Assembly (NCBI RefSeq): GCF_001425355.1
Contig: NZ_LMQN01000017.1
Location: 1 to 64,000 of the forward strand
Direction: 5' to 3'
Origin: Chryseobacterium sp. Leaf405
Lineage (GTDB): Bacteria > Bacteroidota > Bacteroidia > Flavobacteriales > Weeksellaceae
Length of the DNA: 64,000 nt
The notes below the pieces were generated by a model, which was given only the letters and a program-made list of their open reading frames with translations, searched no databases and was not told the origin of the DNA. The stretch's first letter is position 1. The number at the start of each line of letters is the position of its first letter. The position numbers were made by a program, and so were the translations under genes. This document shows, piece after piece, positions 1 through 9,048 of this stretch.

Positions 1-20
1 CGAAACTATAAAAAAAACAA

Positions 21-46
21 AAAGCCTTGCTAAAAAACAAGGCTTT
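21..46 (-). terminator. Intrinsic terminator of the met operon
   Basis: Read on the minus strand, the 9-bp arms AAAGCCTTG and CAAGGCTTT enclose a T-rich loop and are followed by a long T-rich stretch. It lies about 25 nt past the metF stop, so it closes the methionine operon. Confidence 0.85.
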
Positions 47-71
47 AAAAATCAAATATCACTTTACTTTA

Positions 72-1031
72 TTAGAATAGCTCGCCGGCTACTTTTTTTA
101 TGTTATCACTCTTTCCCATCGAATAAAAATGCAGAACGGGAACACCAAAATCCAGTAATTCCTTACATTGATTGATTGCCCATTCTATTCCTATCTGTTT
201 TACAGCTTCGTTATTTTTAGCTCTTTCAACTTCATTAATTAACTCTTCAGGTAAATCAATTTTAAAAATCTGAGGCAGAATTTTCAAATGCTTTTTTGTA
301 GCAATTGGTTTAATTCCGGGAATAATAGGAACTGTAATTCCCATTTCACGAGCTTTTTTAACAAATTCAATGAATTTTTTGTTGTCAAAAAACATCTGCG
401 TTACAATATAATCTGCTCCGGCATCTACTTTTTGCTTCAGCCATTTTAAATCATAATTCATAGACGGCGCTTCCATGTGTTTTTCAGGATAACCCGCAAC
501 ACCGATACAGAATTTATTATGTTCTTCACATTCTTTTTCTTCATTGTGCAGATACTTTCCTCTACCCAAATCGTTGATTTGGTTCACCAATTCCATCGCA
601 CTGGCATGACCTCCTACACTTGGCTCAAAATATTGATGCCCTTTCATCGCATCGCCACGAAGCGCCATAATATTATCAATTCCCAAATACATACAGTCTA
701 CCAAAAGATATTCTGTTTCTTCTTTGGTAAACCCTCCGCAAAGCAAATGTGGAACGGTATCTACATTATATTTATGCTGAATTGCAGCACAAATCCCCAA
801 TGTTCCGGGGCGCATTCTTGTGATTCGACGCTCCATCAAACCATTTCCTTTGTCAATATAAATATATTCTTCTCTGGATGTCGTAACATCTATAAATGGA
901 GGTTTAAATTCCATCAATGGATCGATATTCTTGTACAAATCTTCAATCCCGATTCCTTTTTGTGGCGGAACAACCTCGAGGGAGAACAACGTTTTTCCGT
1001 TTGCGTTTTTTATGTGGTCTGTGATTTTCAT
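72..1031 (-). CDS. metF: 5,10-methylenetetrahydrofolate reductase
   Basis: Reduces 5,10-methylene-THF to 5-methyl-THF, the methyl donor for MetH, in the cytosol. At 319 residues it has normal length for the TIM-barrel FAD enzyme. The N-terminal SLEVVPPQKG strand carries the conserved glutamate. The central ALRGDA, the VAGYPEKH segment and the DYIVTQMFFD strand are family hallmarks. It is the last gene of a minus-strand operon, 41 nt after the MetH C-terminal gene and just before an intrinsic terminator, so expression should follow the SAM riboswitch at 8754-8859. No anomalies seen. Confidence 0.96.
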   Translation of the reverse strand: MKITDHIKNANGKTLFSLEVVPPQKGIGIEDLYKNIDPLMEFKPPFIDVTTSREEYIYIDKGNGLMERRITRMRPGTLGICAAIQHKYNVDTVPHLLCGGFTKEETEYLLVDCMYLGIDNIMALRGDAMKGHQYFEPSVGGHASAMELVNQINDLGRGKYLHNEEKECEEHNKFCIGVAGYPEKHMEAPSMNYDLKWLKQKVDAGADYIVTQMFFDNKKFIEFVKKAREMGITVPIIPGIKPIATKKHLKILPQIFKIDLPEELINEVERAKNNEAVKQIGIEWAINQCKELLDFGVPVLHFYSMGKSDNIKKVAGELF

Positions 1032-1072
1032 TTAATGAATAGTAAGTTTTAATTTTTTTGAAATAGGTTTAC

Positions 1073-3739
1073 TTAAATTCCGTCTGCCAAATTCGGATTC
1101 AACCATTTTCTGGCTTCCTGTAAAGAAATTCCTTTTCTTTTGGAATAATCCTTTAACTGGTCTTCTGCAATTTTCCCCAATCCGAAATATTTTGCGTGCG
1201 GGCTTCCGAAATAATATCCTGAAACCGCTGCTGTTGGATACATCGCCAAACTTTCAGTGAGATAAACTCCGATATTTTCTTCCACTTTTAAAAGATCCCA
1301 AATTGCATGTTTTTCCAAGTGATCAGGACACGCAGGATATCCCGGAGCCGGACGAATTCCCTTATATTTTTCGGCAATCAACTCTTCGTTGCTTAAATTT
1401 TCCTGATTGGCGTACCCCCAATATTCGGTTCTCACTTTTTTATGTAAAAATTCGGCATAAGCTTCTGCAAAACGGTCTGCCAAAGCCTTTACCATGATTG
1501 CATTATAATCGTCGTTTGCTTTTTCGTATTCTTCCGACAATTCATCAGTTCCGAAACCTGTCGTCACACAAAAAGCGCCCATATAATCTGTTTTTCCTGA
1601 GCTTTGAGGAGCAATAAAATCGCTTAATGCCAAATAATCTTTTCCTTTCGAACGTTGAGCCTGCTGTCTTAATGTCAAGAACTTAACCTTTTCTTCATTA
1701 TTTTCATCAAAGACTAAAATATCATCCGATTCTGTAGAATTAGCTTTAAAAATTCCGAAAATTGCTTTTGCTGTTAATAATTTTTCATCCAAAATTCTTT
1801 TTAAGATAACCTGAGCATCTTTGAACAATTCCTTTGCCTGTTCTCCCACAACCTCATCTTCCAAAATATTAGGATATTTCCCATGCAAATCCCAACTTCT
1901 GAAAAACGGCGACCAGTCGATGAAAGGTAATAATTCCCTCAAATCCTGATTTTCAAAAATCTGTATCCCTAAATTATTCGGTGTAAAAATTTCTTCGCTT
2001 TCCCAATCTATTTTAAAACGATTTTCTCTTGCTTCTTCAATCGAAACATAATCTTTATCTACCTGTCGGTTCAGGAATTTCTCTCTAAAATCTGAATAGT
2101 CACTTTTTAAATCCTCAACATATTCTTTATTTCTGTCACCCAATAATGAACTCACAACGTTTACCGCTCTGGAAGCATCATTTACGTGAACTACAGCATT
2201 TTTATATTTTAAATCGATTTTTACAGCGGTATGTGCTTTTGAAGTCGTCGCACCACCGATTAATAAAGGAAAGTTAAGATTTTGCCTTTCCAATTCTGAA
2301 GCGATATACACCATTTCATCTAAACTCGGCGTAATCAATCCGCTGAGACCAATTACATCCACCTGATGATCGATTGCTGCCTGAATAATTTTCTCAGCAG
2401 GAACCATTACACCAAGGTCAACAATTTCATAATTATTACAGCCCAAAACAACGCTCACAATATTTTTTCCAATATCATGAACGTCACCTTTTACCGTGGC
2501 CATTAATATTTTACCGTTGGCTTTCTGAGTCTGATCTTTTTCAGCTTCAATAAAAGGTTGCAGATATGCCACCGCTTTTTTCATGACACGGGCAGATTTT
2601 ACAACCTGCGGAAGAAACATTTTACCACTTCCGAAAAGATCGCCCACAACACCCATCCCGGTCATCAGATTAATTTCGATAACATGAAGCGGTCTTTCTG
2701 CCACCTGTCTTGCTTCTTCAACATCTTCTTCTATAAAACGATCGATTCCTTTCACCAAAGAATGCGTAATTCTCTCCTGCAAAGGATAAGAGCGCCATTC
2801 TAATTCTTCAACCTTTTCTTTTTTAACCGATTTATTTCTTTCAGAATAATCTAAAAGACGTTCCGTCGCATCTTCTCTTTTATCAAGAATAACATCTTCA
2901 ACAAGTTCTAAAAGTTCTTTATTGATCTGATCATAAACCTCCAACATTGCCGGATTTACGATACCGATATTCATTCCTGCCTGAATGGCATGATAAAGGA
3001 AAACTGAGTGCATCGCCTCTCTCACAGTATCATTTCCACGGAACGAGAACGATACATTGGAAACTCCTCCACTTACCGAAGCATACGGAAGATTCTGACG
3101 AACCCATCTTGTAGCCTCAATGAAATCGATTGCGTTTCTGCGGTGTTCATCCATTCCTGTCGCAACCGGGAAAATATTTAAGTCGAAAATAATATCTTCA
3201 GCAGGGAATTTTACCTCATCAACAAGAATATCATAAGAACGTTTTGTGATTTCAAGTCTTCTTTCGTAATTATCCGCCTGCCCGACTTCATCAAAAGCCA
3301 TTACAATAACCGCAGCTCCGTATCTTTTAATCGCTTTGGCGTGTTTTATGAACTCTTCTTTTCCTTCTTTTAAACTGATGGAATTAACCACACATTTCCC
3401 CTGAACAACCTGAAGACCGGCTTCGAGAATCTCCCATTTGGAAGAATCTACCATAATCGGAATTTTGGAAATATCCGGCTCAGAGCCAATAAGGTTAAGG
3501 AATTTAATCATGGAAGCTTTTCCATCGATCAATCCATCGTCAAAATTAACGTCAAGAATCTGCGCGCCACCGTCCACCTGATCTCTTGCGATATCTAAAG
3601 CTTCAGAAAATTTCTCTTCTTTAATTAACCTTAAAAACTTTTTGGATCCGGCAACATTCGTTCTTTCACCAACATTGATGAAATTAGATTCCGTTGTTAT
3701 AATCAAAGGCTCCAGCCCCGACAGTCTTAAATATTTCAT
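1073..3739 (-). CDS. metH: Methionine synthase, pterin/cobalamin/activation domains (split MetH, C-terminal part)
   Basis: This 888-residue protein holds three of the four MetH modules. The pterin-binding domain comes first (N-terminal [15 protein letters not shown]). Next is the cobalamin-binding domain, with the cobalt-ligating DVHDIGKN motif and the SGLITPS and GGATTS segments. Last is the C-terminal AdoMet-dependent reactivation domain ([24 protein letters not shown]). The homocysteine/zinc module is missing because it is encoded separately just upstream at 3831-4841. The two proteins together should transfer the methyl group from methyl-THF to homocysteine through B12. The split form is common in Bacteroidota. 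It lies in the SAM-riboswitch operon. Confidence 0.95.
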   Translation of the reverse strand: MKYLRLSGLEPLIITTESNFINVGERTNVAGSKKFLRLIKEEKFSEALDIARDQVDGGAQILDVNFDDGLIDGKASMIKFLNLIGSEPDISKIPIMVDSSKWEILEAGLQVVQGKCVVNSISLKEGKEEFIKHAKAIKRYGAAVIVMAFDEVGQADNYERRLEITKRSYDILVDEVKFPAEDIIFDLNIFPVATGMDEHRRNAIDFIEATRWVRQNLPYASVSGGVSNVSFSFRGNDTVREAMHSVFLYHAIQAGMNIGIVNPAMLEVYDQINKELLELVEDVILDKREDATERLLDYSERNKSVKKEKVEELEWRSYPLQERITHSLVKGIDRFIEEDVEEARQVAERPLHVIEINLMTGMGVVGDLFGSGKMFLPQVVKSARVMKKAVAYLQPFIEAEKDQTQKANGKILMATVKGDVHDIGKNIVSVVLGCNNYEIVDLGVMVPAEKIIQAAIDHQVDVIGLSGLITPSLDEMVYIASELERQNLNFPLLIGGATTSKAHTAVKIDLKYKNAVVHVNDASRAVNVVSSLLGDRNKEYVEDLKSDYSDFREKFLNRQVDKDYVSIEEARENRFKIDWESEEIFTPNNLGIQIFENQDLRELLPFIDWSPFFRSWDLHGKYPNILEDEVVGEQAKELFKDAQVILKRILDEKLLTAKAIFGIFKANSTESDDILVFDENNEEKVKFLTLRQQAQRSKGKDYLALSDFIAPQSSGKTDYMGAFCVTTGFGTDELSEEYEKANDDYNAIMVKALADRFAEAYAEFLHKKVRTEYWGYANQENLSNEELIAEKYKGIRPAPGYPACPDHLEKHAIWDLLKVEENIGVYLTESLAMYPTAAVSGYYFGSPHAKYFGLGKIAEDQLKDYSKRKGISLQEARKWLNPNLADGI

Positions 3740-3756
3740 AATTTAATTTACCAATG

Positions 3757-3824
3757 TATCAATGTAACAGTTTATCAATTAAATTCTTCATTGGTTAAGA
3801 ATGATGCTGATTGTTACATTGATA
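3757..3824. repeat. 13-bp inverted repeat between the two metH genes
   Basis: TATCAATGTAACA (3757-3769) and its exact reverse complement TGTTACATTGATA (3812-3824) flank a 42-nt spacer in the 91-nt gap between the MetH genes. Related ATTGTTACATTA-like words occur in the metZ-hom gap (6188-6201) and upstream of the MoxR gene (16645-16660). This looks like a dispersed intergenic repeat family; its function is unknown. Confidence 0.6.
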
Positions 3825-3830
3825 AATTAT

Positions 3831-4841
3831 TTAGATTGTTATATTAACTTTTCTTGGTTCGTATTTCTCCACCAAATCTGCAATCGCTTTAATGTGTTCC
3901 GGTGTTGTCCCGCAGCAGCCTCCGATGATATTGATCAATCCTTTCTCAACATATTCTTTAATCTGACTTGCCATATCTTCCGGCGTTTCATCATATTTTC
4001 CAAAGGCGTTGGGCAAACCAGCATTTGGATATGCCGAAACATGGAATTCTGAATTGTGAGCCAACGTTTCCAGATAAGGCGTTAATTGATTAGCTCCCAA
4101 AGCACAGTTAAAACCAACACTTAATAAATTTAAATGCGAAACAGAGATTAAAAATGCCTCTGCAGTTTGTCCGCTCAATGTTCTTCCTGAAGCATCAGTA
4201 ATCGTTCCTGAAACCATAATCGGAATTTCGATACCTCTTTCTTCCTGAATTTCATCGATGGCAAATAATGCAGCTTTTGCATTCAGTGTATCGAAAATTG
4301 TTTCAACCAATAAAATATCTGAACCTCCATCTAGTAAAGCTTCACACTGTTGTTTGTAAGCCATTCTGAGATCTTCAAAAGTTACCGCTCTGTAGCCCGG
4401 ATCATTAACATCCGGACTTAAACTTGCCGTTCTATTCGTTGGTCCAATAGAACCTGCAACAAATCTTGGTTTATCAGGATTTAAAGCTGTAAACTCATCA
4501 CAAACTTTTCTGGCAATTTTAGCAGATTCATAGTTTAGCTCGTAAACCAAATCTTCCATGTGGTAATCTGCCATCGCGATTGTTGTTCCTGAAAATGTGT
4601 TGGTTTCCAAGATATCTGCTCCTGCCTCTAAATATTTTCTGTGCACTTCTTCAATGGAATGAGGCTGCGTTAATGAAAGCAAATCATTATTTCCCTTCAC
4701 CGGATGTTCCCAATCTTTGAAACGTTCGCCACGGTAATCTTCTTCCTCGAATTTATATCGTTGAAGCATCGTTCCCATCGCTCCGTCAAGAACAAGAATT
4801 CTCTCGGATAATGCTTTATACAATTGTTCTGAATTTTTCAT
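3831..4841 (-). CDS. metH: Homocysteine S-methyltransferase domain protein (split MetH, N-terminal part)
   Basis: This 336-residue TIM barrel is the homocysteine- and zinc-binding module of cobalamin methionine synthase. It begins with the family motif [13 protein letters not shown]. It carries zinc-ligand cysteines in VGFNCALGA and the C-terminal [12 protein letters not shown]. It ends where a full-length MetH would continue into the pterin domain, which is the next gene, about 90 nt downstream in the same operon. A stand-alone MmuM-type enzyme is the alternative, but the location next to a MetH lacking this module makes a split MetH much more likely. Confidence 0.93.
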   Translation of the reverse strand: MKNSEQLYKALSERILVLDGAMGTMLQRYKFEEEDYRGERFKDWEHPVKGNNDLLSLTQPHSIEEVHRKYLEAGADILETNTFSGTTIAMADYHMEDLVYELNYESAKIARKVCDEFTALNPDKPRFVAGSIGPTNRTASLSPDVNDPGYRAVTFEDLRMAYKQQCEALLDGGSDILLVETIFDTLNAKAALFAIDEIQEERGIEIPIMVSGTITDASGRTLSGQTAEAFLISVSHLNLLSVGFNCALGANQLTPYLETLAHNSEFHVSAYPNAGLPNAFGKYDETPEDMASQIKEYVEKGLINIIGGCCGTTPEHIKAIADLVEKYEPRKVNITI

Positions 4842-4851
4842 TTTATGTTTC

Positions 4852-4861
4852 GGCTAAAGCC
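4852..4861. repeat. Short GGCTAAAGCC palindrome in the metZ-metH gap
   Basis: A GGCT-AA-AGCC hairpin sits in the 71-nt gap after metZ and before the MetH N-terminal gene. It may be a short dispersed intergenic repeat. It lacks the T-run of a terminator, and the downstream genes belong to the same operon. Confidence 0.35.
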
Positions 4862-4912
4862 AATTTTTATTATTTTTTATTCTAAAATGTGATGAAGTCA
4901 ATTTTTATTAAA

Positions 4913-6115
4913 TCAATCCAAAGCCTGCTTTAAATCTGCAATGATATCATCTACATTTTCTAAACCAACCGAGCAACGAACTAAACCCGCTGTAATCCCG
5001 ACTTCATTTCTTTCTTCTTCTGACAACTTTGAATGTGTTGTAGAAGCAGGATGCGTCACGATAGTTCTTGTATCACCTAAATTTGCAGAAAGCGAACACA
5101 TTTTAATCTTATCTAAAAAGTTTCTTCCACCTTCTATTCCACCTTTAATTTCGAATGCGACGATATTACCTCCCAATTTCATTTGCTTTTTTGCGACTTC
5201 ATAACTTGGATGAGAAGATAAGAATGGATATTTTGTTAATTCTACATTAGGATGGCTTTCTAAAAATTCCGCTACTTTTAAAGCGTTTTCGCAGTGTTTT
5301 TCTACACGGATTGCCAATGTTTCCAAGCTTTTTGATAACACCCAAGCATTGAAAGGCGACATTGCAGGACCCGTATTTCTTGCAAAAAGATAAATTTCAC
5401 GAATCAAATCCTCTCTACCGACCGCTACTCCACCTAAAACACGACCCTGACCGTCAATTAATTTTGTAGCCGAATGCACCACAATGTCTGCTCCATATTT
5501 TATGGGTTGTTGCAAATAAGGCGTTGCGAAACAGTTATCCACAATAAAGATCAAATTATGCTTTTTTGCAATTTGTCCGAAAAACTCTAAATCTAAAACC
5601 TCAATCGCAGGATTCGTAGGCGTTTCCAGATATAAGATTTTGGTGTTCGGCTGAATATATTTTTCTACGTTTTCAGCATCTTCTGCTTTGAAATAAGTTG
5701 TTTCAATATTCCATTTCGGGAAATATTTTGTAAACAACGTGTGTGTGGAACCAAAAACCGACTGACAGCTTACAATATGATCTCCAGCATTTAATAAAGT
5801 AGCAAAAGTTGAATAAATTGCTGCCATTCCCGTAGCGAAAGCGTAACCAGCTTCTGCTCCTTCCATTTTTGCAATTTTATCTGTAAATTCTGTTACATTT
5901 GGATTTGAAAACCGGCTGTATAAATTTTTAGATTTTTCCTCGGCAAAGCTTGCTCTCATATCTTCGGCATCTTCAAACACGAAGCTTGAAGTAAGATATA
6001 AAGGCGTAGAATGTTCATCAAACTGGGTTCTTTCGGTTTGTGTTCTTATGGCAAGGGTTTCAAAGTTGTTTGAAAGTTGCTCGTTGTTAGTTTCTGGTTG
6101 AAAATTATCGCTCAT
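4913..6115 (-). CDS. metZ: O-acyl-homoserine sulfhydrylase / Cys-Met metabolism PLP enzyme
   Basis: A 400-residue fold-type I PLP enzyme of the MetB/MetC/MetY/MetZ family. It shows YSRFSNPNV at the start of the catalytic core, the ATGMAAI loop, LETPTNPA, and the PLP-lysine motif VHSATKLIDGQG with Lys218. Placed after metX and hom in the operon, it most likely makes homocysteine directly from O-acetyl- or O-succinylhomoserine and sulfide. Cystathionine gamma-synthase activity cannot be excluded from sequence alone. It is transcribed under the SAM riboswitch. Confidence 0.9.
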   Translation of the reverse strand: MSDNFQPETNNEQLSNNFETLAIRTQTERTQFDEHSTPLYLTSSFVFEDAEDMRASFAEEKSKNLYSRFSNPNVTEFTDKIAKMEGAEAGYAFATGMAAIYSTFATLLNAGDHIVSCQSVFGSTHTLFTKYFPKWNIETTYFKAEDAENVEKYIQPNTKILYLETPTNPAIEVLDLEFFGQIAKKHNLIFIVDNCFATPYLQQPIKYGADIVVHSATKLIDGQGRVLGGVAVGREDLIREIYLFARNTGPAMSPFNAWVLSKSLETLAIRVEKHCENALKVAEFLESHPNVELTKYPFLSSHPSYEVAKKQMKLGGNIVAFEIKGGIEGGRNFLDKIKMCSLSANLGDTRTIVTHPASTTHSKLSEEERNEVGITAGLVRCSVGLENVDDIIADLKQALD

Positions 6116-6201
6116 AAACTCGTTTATCTTTTATAAAATATCAATTTAAAATCCTTTTGATAAATTGTTAAACTGATACATTATTATATTGTTACATTAA
6201 T

Positions 6202-7746
6202 TTATTTCGTTTCACTTACTCTTAAAATATCCCCAAAAACACCTCTTGCAGTTACTTGTGCTCCAGCTCCAGCTCCCATGATTACGATTGGATTTTCGCC
6301 ATAACTTTCAGTGTAGATTTCAAAGATTGAATCTGAACCTTTTAATTGTCCTAAAGCCGAAGTTGCAGGAACAGAAATTAATTTTACATCAAGCTCTCCT
6401 TTATCTTTTTGTAAATCTCCGTGCAAATCTCCGACGTATCTCAACACATGACCTTCTTCCTGATTTTCTTTTATTTTCTGATATTCTTCGTCTAATTCTT
6501 CCAATCTTAAAAGGAATTCTGGTTTTGAAACAGAAAGCAAACTTCCCGGAACTAAATTTTGAATATTGATATCGTCAAATTCATTGATTAAATCTAATTC
6601 TCTTGCCAAAATCAATAGTTTTCTTGCCACATCGTTTCCTGATAAGTCTTCTCTTGGATCAGGCTCTGTGTAACCTTTTTCCAACGCTTCGTTGATAATT
6701 GTAGAAAATTTATCATCTCTTAATGAAAAATTATTGAAAACATAGCTCAATGTTCCTGAAAAAACTCCCTTGATTCTTGTAATGTTTTCTCCTGAAAGGT
6801 GTAGTAATTTTATGGTATCAATTAAAGGCAAACCTGCACCAACATTAGTTTCGTATAAATAACGTCTGTTATTTTTATTCAACGTATATCTTAGTTGACG
6901 ATATTCCTCAATTGGTAATGTATTGAAAATTTTGTTGGAAGAAACCAGGTCGAAACCGTTTTCTGCCAATGCGTGGTAGTTATGAACAAAATCTTTGCTT
7001 GCCGTGTTATCAACAACAATAAGATTTTCAAGCTGATTTTCTTTTGAAAACTTAATTAATTCCTGAATATCAGACGGACTTTCGGCTGTCAAAACCTCAT
7101 CATTCCAATTGCTGTCAAAACCTTTTTTGTTGAAAGCTATTTTTCTTGAATTAGCAACTGCCACCACTTTAAGATCAATTTTTTTACGTCTTCTGATCTC
7201 TTCCGATGAATGTAAAACCTGCTCTATCAAAGTCTTTCCAACATTTCCGTGACCTATAATTGCCAAATGAACAGTTTTTGGCTTTTTAGAAATTTCAGAT
7301 TCGATGATATTTTTTGCTTTTTCGTCCTGCGAAGAAGTGACAACAATATTTACTCTTTTTTCTGATGCAATTTGGTTTAAAAGCAATGGAAAAACGTTAT
7401 TTCTAGCTAATTCCGCTAATACTTTATTGAAATCTTCTGCGACAAAACCAATGACAGAAACATTATTTATACTGTAAATCTGAGAAACTTTCCCTGATTT
7501 TCTTTCTGCTTCAAATTCGTCAATCAGACAGTTTACCGCTTTTTCGGAATCAGCTTCCTGAACTAAAATTGACAACCCGTTTTCAATTGCCTGCTGAGAA
7601 ATTACCCCAACACTGATTCGCGCTAAAGTAAGCGCTTTAAAAATTCGTCCGTCAATCCCGATTTCACCTAAGAAATCCTCTCCTTCAAATTTGATGATTG
7701 ATCTGTTTTTCAAAAATTTTATTTCGTTAGCATTTATCTTATTCAT
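6202..7746 (-). CDS. Homoserine dehydrogenase with N-terminal ACT region (ThrA-like without kinase domain)
   Basis: Reduces aspartate semialdehyde to homoserine. Residues ~1-150 resemble the paired ACT regulatory region that links kinase and dehydrogenase in bifunctional ThrA (LARISVGVISQQAIENGLSI). From about residue 158 the Rossmann motif LAIIGHGNVGKTL begins. It is followed by the homoserine dehydrogenase core (SSNKIFNTLP, LYETNVGAGLPLI, GVFSGTLSYVFN, EKGYTEPDPREDLSGNDVARK). No aspartokinase domain is present: the 514 residues start directly with the ACT region. It is 2 nt from metX and under SAM control, so it looks like a methionine-branch isozyme. What the ACT region senses is unknown. 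Confidence 0.9.
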   Translation of the reverse strand: MNKINANEIKFLKNRSIIKFEGEDFLGEIGIDGRIFKALTLARISVGVISQQAIENGLSILVQEADSEKAVNCLIDEFEAERKSGKVSQIYSINNVSVIGFVAEDFNKVLAELARNNVFPLLLNQIASEKRVNIVVTSSQDEKAKNIIESEISKKPKTVHLAIIGHGNVGKTLIEQVLHSSEEIRRRKKIDLKVVAVANSRKIAFNKKGFDSNWNDEVLTAESPSDIQELIKFSKENQLENLIVVDNTASKDFVHNYHALAENGFDLVSSNKIFNTLPIEEYRQLRYTLNKNNRRYLYETNVGAGLPLIDTIKLLHLSGENITRIKGVFSGTLSYVFNNFSLRDDKFSTIINEALEKGYTEPDPREDLSGNDVARKLLILARELDLINEFDDINIQNLVPGSLLSVSKPEFLLRLEELDEEYQKIKENQEEGHVLRYVGDLHGDLQKDKGELDVKLISVPATSALGQLKGSDSIFEIYTESYGENPIVIMGAGAGAQVTARGVFGDILRVSETK

Positions 7747-7748
7747 TT

Positions 7749-8687
7749 CTACAAAATATTTTTAATGATGTTATTTAACTGTTTATATTCCATTAAGAAG
7801 GCGTCGTGCCCATGAATTGAGGTGATCTCATGATAGAAAACATTTTCCTTTTTCTCTTTCAGCCTTTCAAAACACTTTCGGATTTCAGAAGCAGGGAAAA
7901 ACAAATCTGTATCTACAGAGATCATGTGCATTCGTGCCTGAATCTTTTCCAATTGAGTTTCATCAGCATTAATATGCATTAATAAGTGATTCATCAGTTG
8001 ATAAGATTCTAAACTAAATCTTTCGTTTAAAGCATTTCCGTGATAAACCAGCCAGTCTTCAGACTCTAATCTCCGTTTTTCCTGATTATATTTGTTTTGA
8101 AATCTATCGTTTAAAGATTGAGGGGTTCTATAGCACAACATCGCATGAATTCTGGCTTTCTGTAATGGCTCATCATTTTGATTTAATAAAAATTTCTGAA
8201 CCAGACATTGTGCATGAAGCCAATCGTGGGTTTTAAAATCGCAGGCAATAGGAATGAAAATTTCAGTAAGATGTGGATTTTTCACCAACATTTCCCAACC
8301 GATTCCGCCTCCTAAAGAACCTCCAATAATGGCGTGTAAACTTTTAATATTTAAAATTTCAAGCCCTTGTAAAAAGATATTCGCAATATCTGAAGGTGTG
8401 AAATCTTCGTAATTATCAATAAAAAAATCATCAAATCCGTTTCCGGGAATATTAAAACACAGAACTGTATATTTATTGGTATCGATTATCTGATTTTCAC
8501 TAATTAATTTCTTCCACCATCCTTTTTCACCTGAAACATCAGAATTTCCGGTTAAAGCATGATTCACCAAAATAATCGGTGCCGAAAACAAGTCTTTCCC
8601 GAAAAGCTGATAGCTCAACGAGATATTATATTCCTTTTTGGAATTGGTTTGATACGAAAAATTAATATGTTTAAGTTCTATTTTCAA
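7749..8687 (-). CDS. metX: Homoserine O-acyltransferase-like alpha/beta hydrolase (MetX type), TTG start
   Basis: A 312-residue alpha/beta-hydrolase of the homoserine O-acetyltransferase family, activating homoserine for sulfhydrylation. The oxyanion region is LVNHALTGNSD and the nucleophile elbow IIGGSLGGGIGW. The acid is in VDTDLFFP and the histidine in SIHGHDAFLME, so the triad is complete. It is shorter than many MetX (~350-380). No ATG lies upstream in frame: a TAA at 8700-8702 closes the frame, leaving TTG at 8687 as the most plausible start. It is the first gene after the SAM riboswitch. Acetyl versus succinyl specificity is not decidable by eye. Confidence 0.87.
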   Translation of the reverse strand: MKIELKHINFSYQTNSKKEYNISLSYQLFGKDLFSAPIILVNHALTGNSDVSGEKGWWKKLISENQIIDTNKYTVLCFNIPGNGFDDFFIDNYEDFTPSDIANIFLQGLEILNIKSLHAIIGGSLGGGIGWEMLVKNPHLTEIFIPIACDFKTHDWLHAQCLVQKFLLNQNDEPLQKARIHAMLCYRTPQSLNDRFQNKYNQEKRRLESEDWLVYHGNALNERFSLESYQLMNHLLMHINADETQLEKIQARMHMISVDTDLFFPASEIRKCFERLKEKKENVFYHEITSIHGHDAFLMEYKQLNNIIKNIL

Positions 8688-8753
8688 TTCTATTACACTT
8701 TATGATAATACAATTGAAAATGCCACAGGAAATGGCTGAAAAAAGATTCAGTA

Positions 8754-8859
8754 GTTATCTGTCCAAAAATAAATTTGGTAGAACGTAGCACCTTCTTTGC
8801 TTGCACAAAGGGTTGCTAAGGTTTCACAGGGTCTAATCCCTCAACCTTTCTTGATAACA
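8754..8859 (-). ncRNA. SAM-I (S-box) riboswitch aptamer
   Basis: Read on the minus strand, the segment shows the S-box core in order. P1 is GTTATC pairing with GATAAC at the 3' end. The kink-turn/P2 region follows (AAGAAAGGTTGAGGG, then CCCTGTGAAACC, AGCAACC). P3 is CTTTG/CAAAG, then the hallmark AAGGTGCTA. P4 is CCAAA/TTTGG, followed by GGACAGATAAC. SAM binding should shut down the met operon that starts 67 nt downstream. The expression platform is not an obvious strong terminator. Confidence 0.95.
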
Positions 8860-8886
8860 TTTTCAATATTTTAATGAACGAATGGT

Positions 8887-8895
8887 GCAAAGATA
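8887..8895 (-). promoter_or_regulatory. Bacteroidota-type promoter of the met operon (-7 box)
   Basis: On the minus strand the sequence reads TATCTTTGC, a perfect TAnnTTTGC -7 element. It lies about 28 nt upstream of the first base of the SAM aptamer, so the transcript would start just before P1. A matching -33 TTG is not evident. Confidence 0.75.
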
Positions 8896-9048
8896 AAACT
8901 TTTCTTTTAAATATTTATAAAAATTTTATTTAACACTGAAAACACCGATCACCAGAAGGTTTTACAAACTATATTAATTATAATTCAAATATAGCGAGTT
9001 GGAATTTTTTCTCAAAAAAACTAACTTCGTAATGAAAAGTGACAACAT

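Larger units (their letters stand above)
8688..9048. other. 361-nt intergenic region between metX and the GH63 gene
   Basis: This divergent gap holds the met promoter and the SAM-I aptamer for the minus strand, plus a short linker (8688-8753) with a GCCA-TTTCCTG-TGGC hairpin. Upstream of the plus-strand GH63 gene there is only a one-mismatch -7 box (TAACTTCG, 9021-9028). No small ORF was recognised. Confidence 0.7.

Noticed and set aside
477..1052. 191-codon plus-strand frame opposite metF
   Set aside because: Shadow of metF on the opposite strand; Phe/Ile/Cys-rich translation with no family features.
8687..8760. Possible frameshift or missing ATG at the metX start
   Set aside because: Frame is intact, catalytic triad complete; TTG initiation is simpler than a sequencing or frameshift error.
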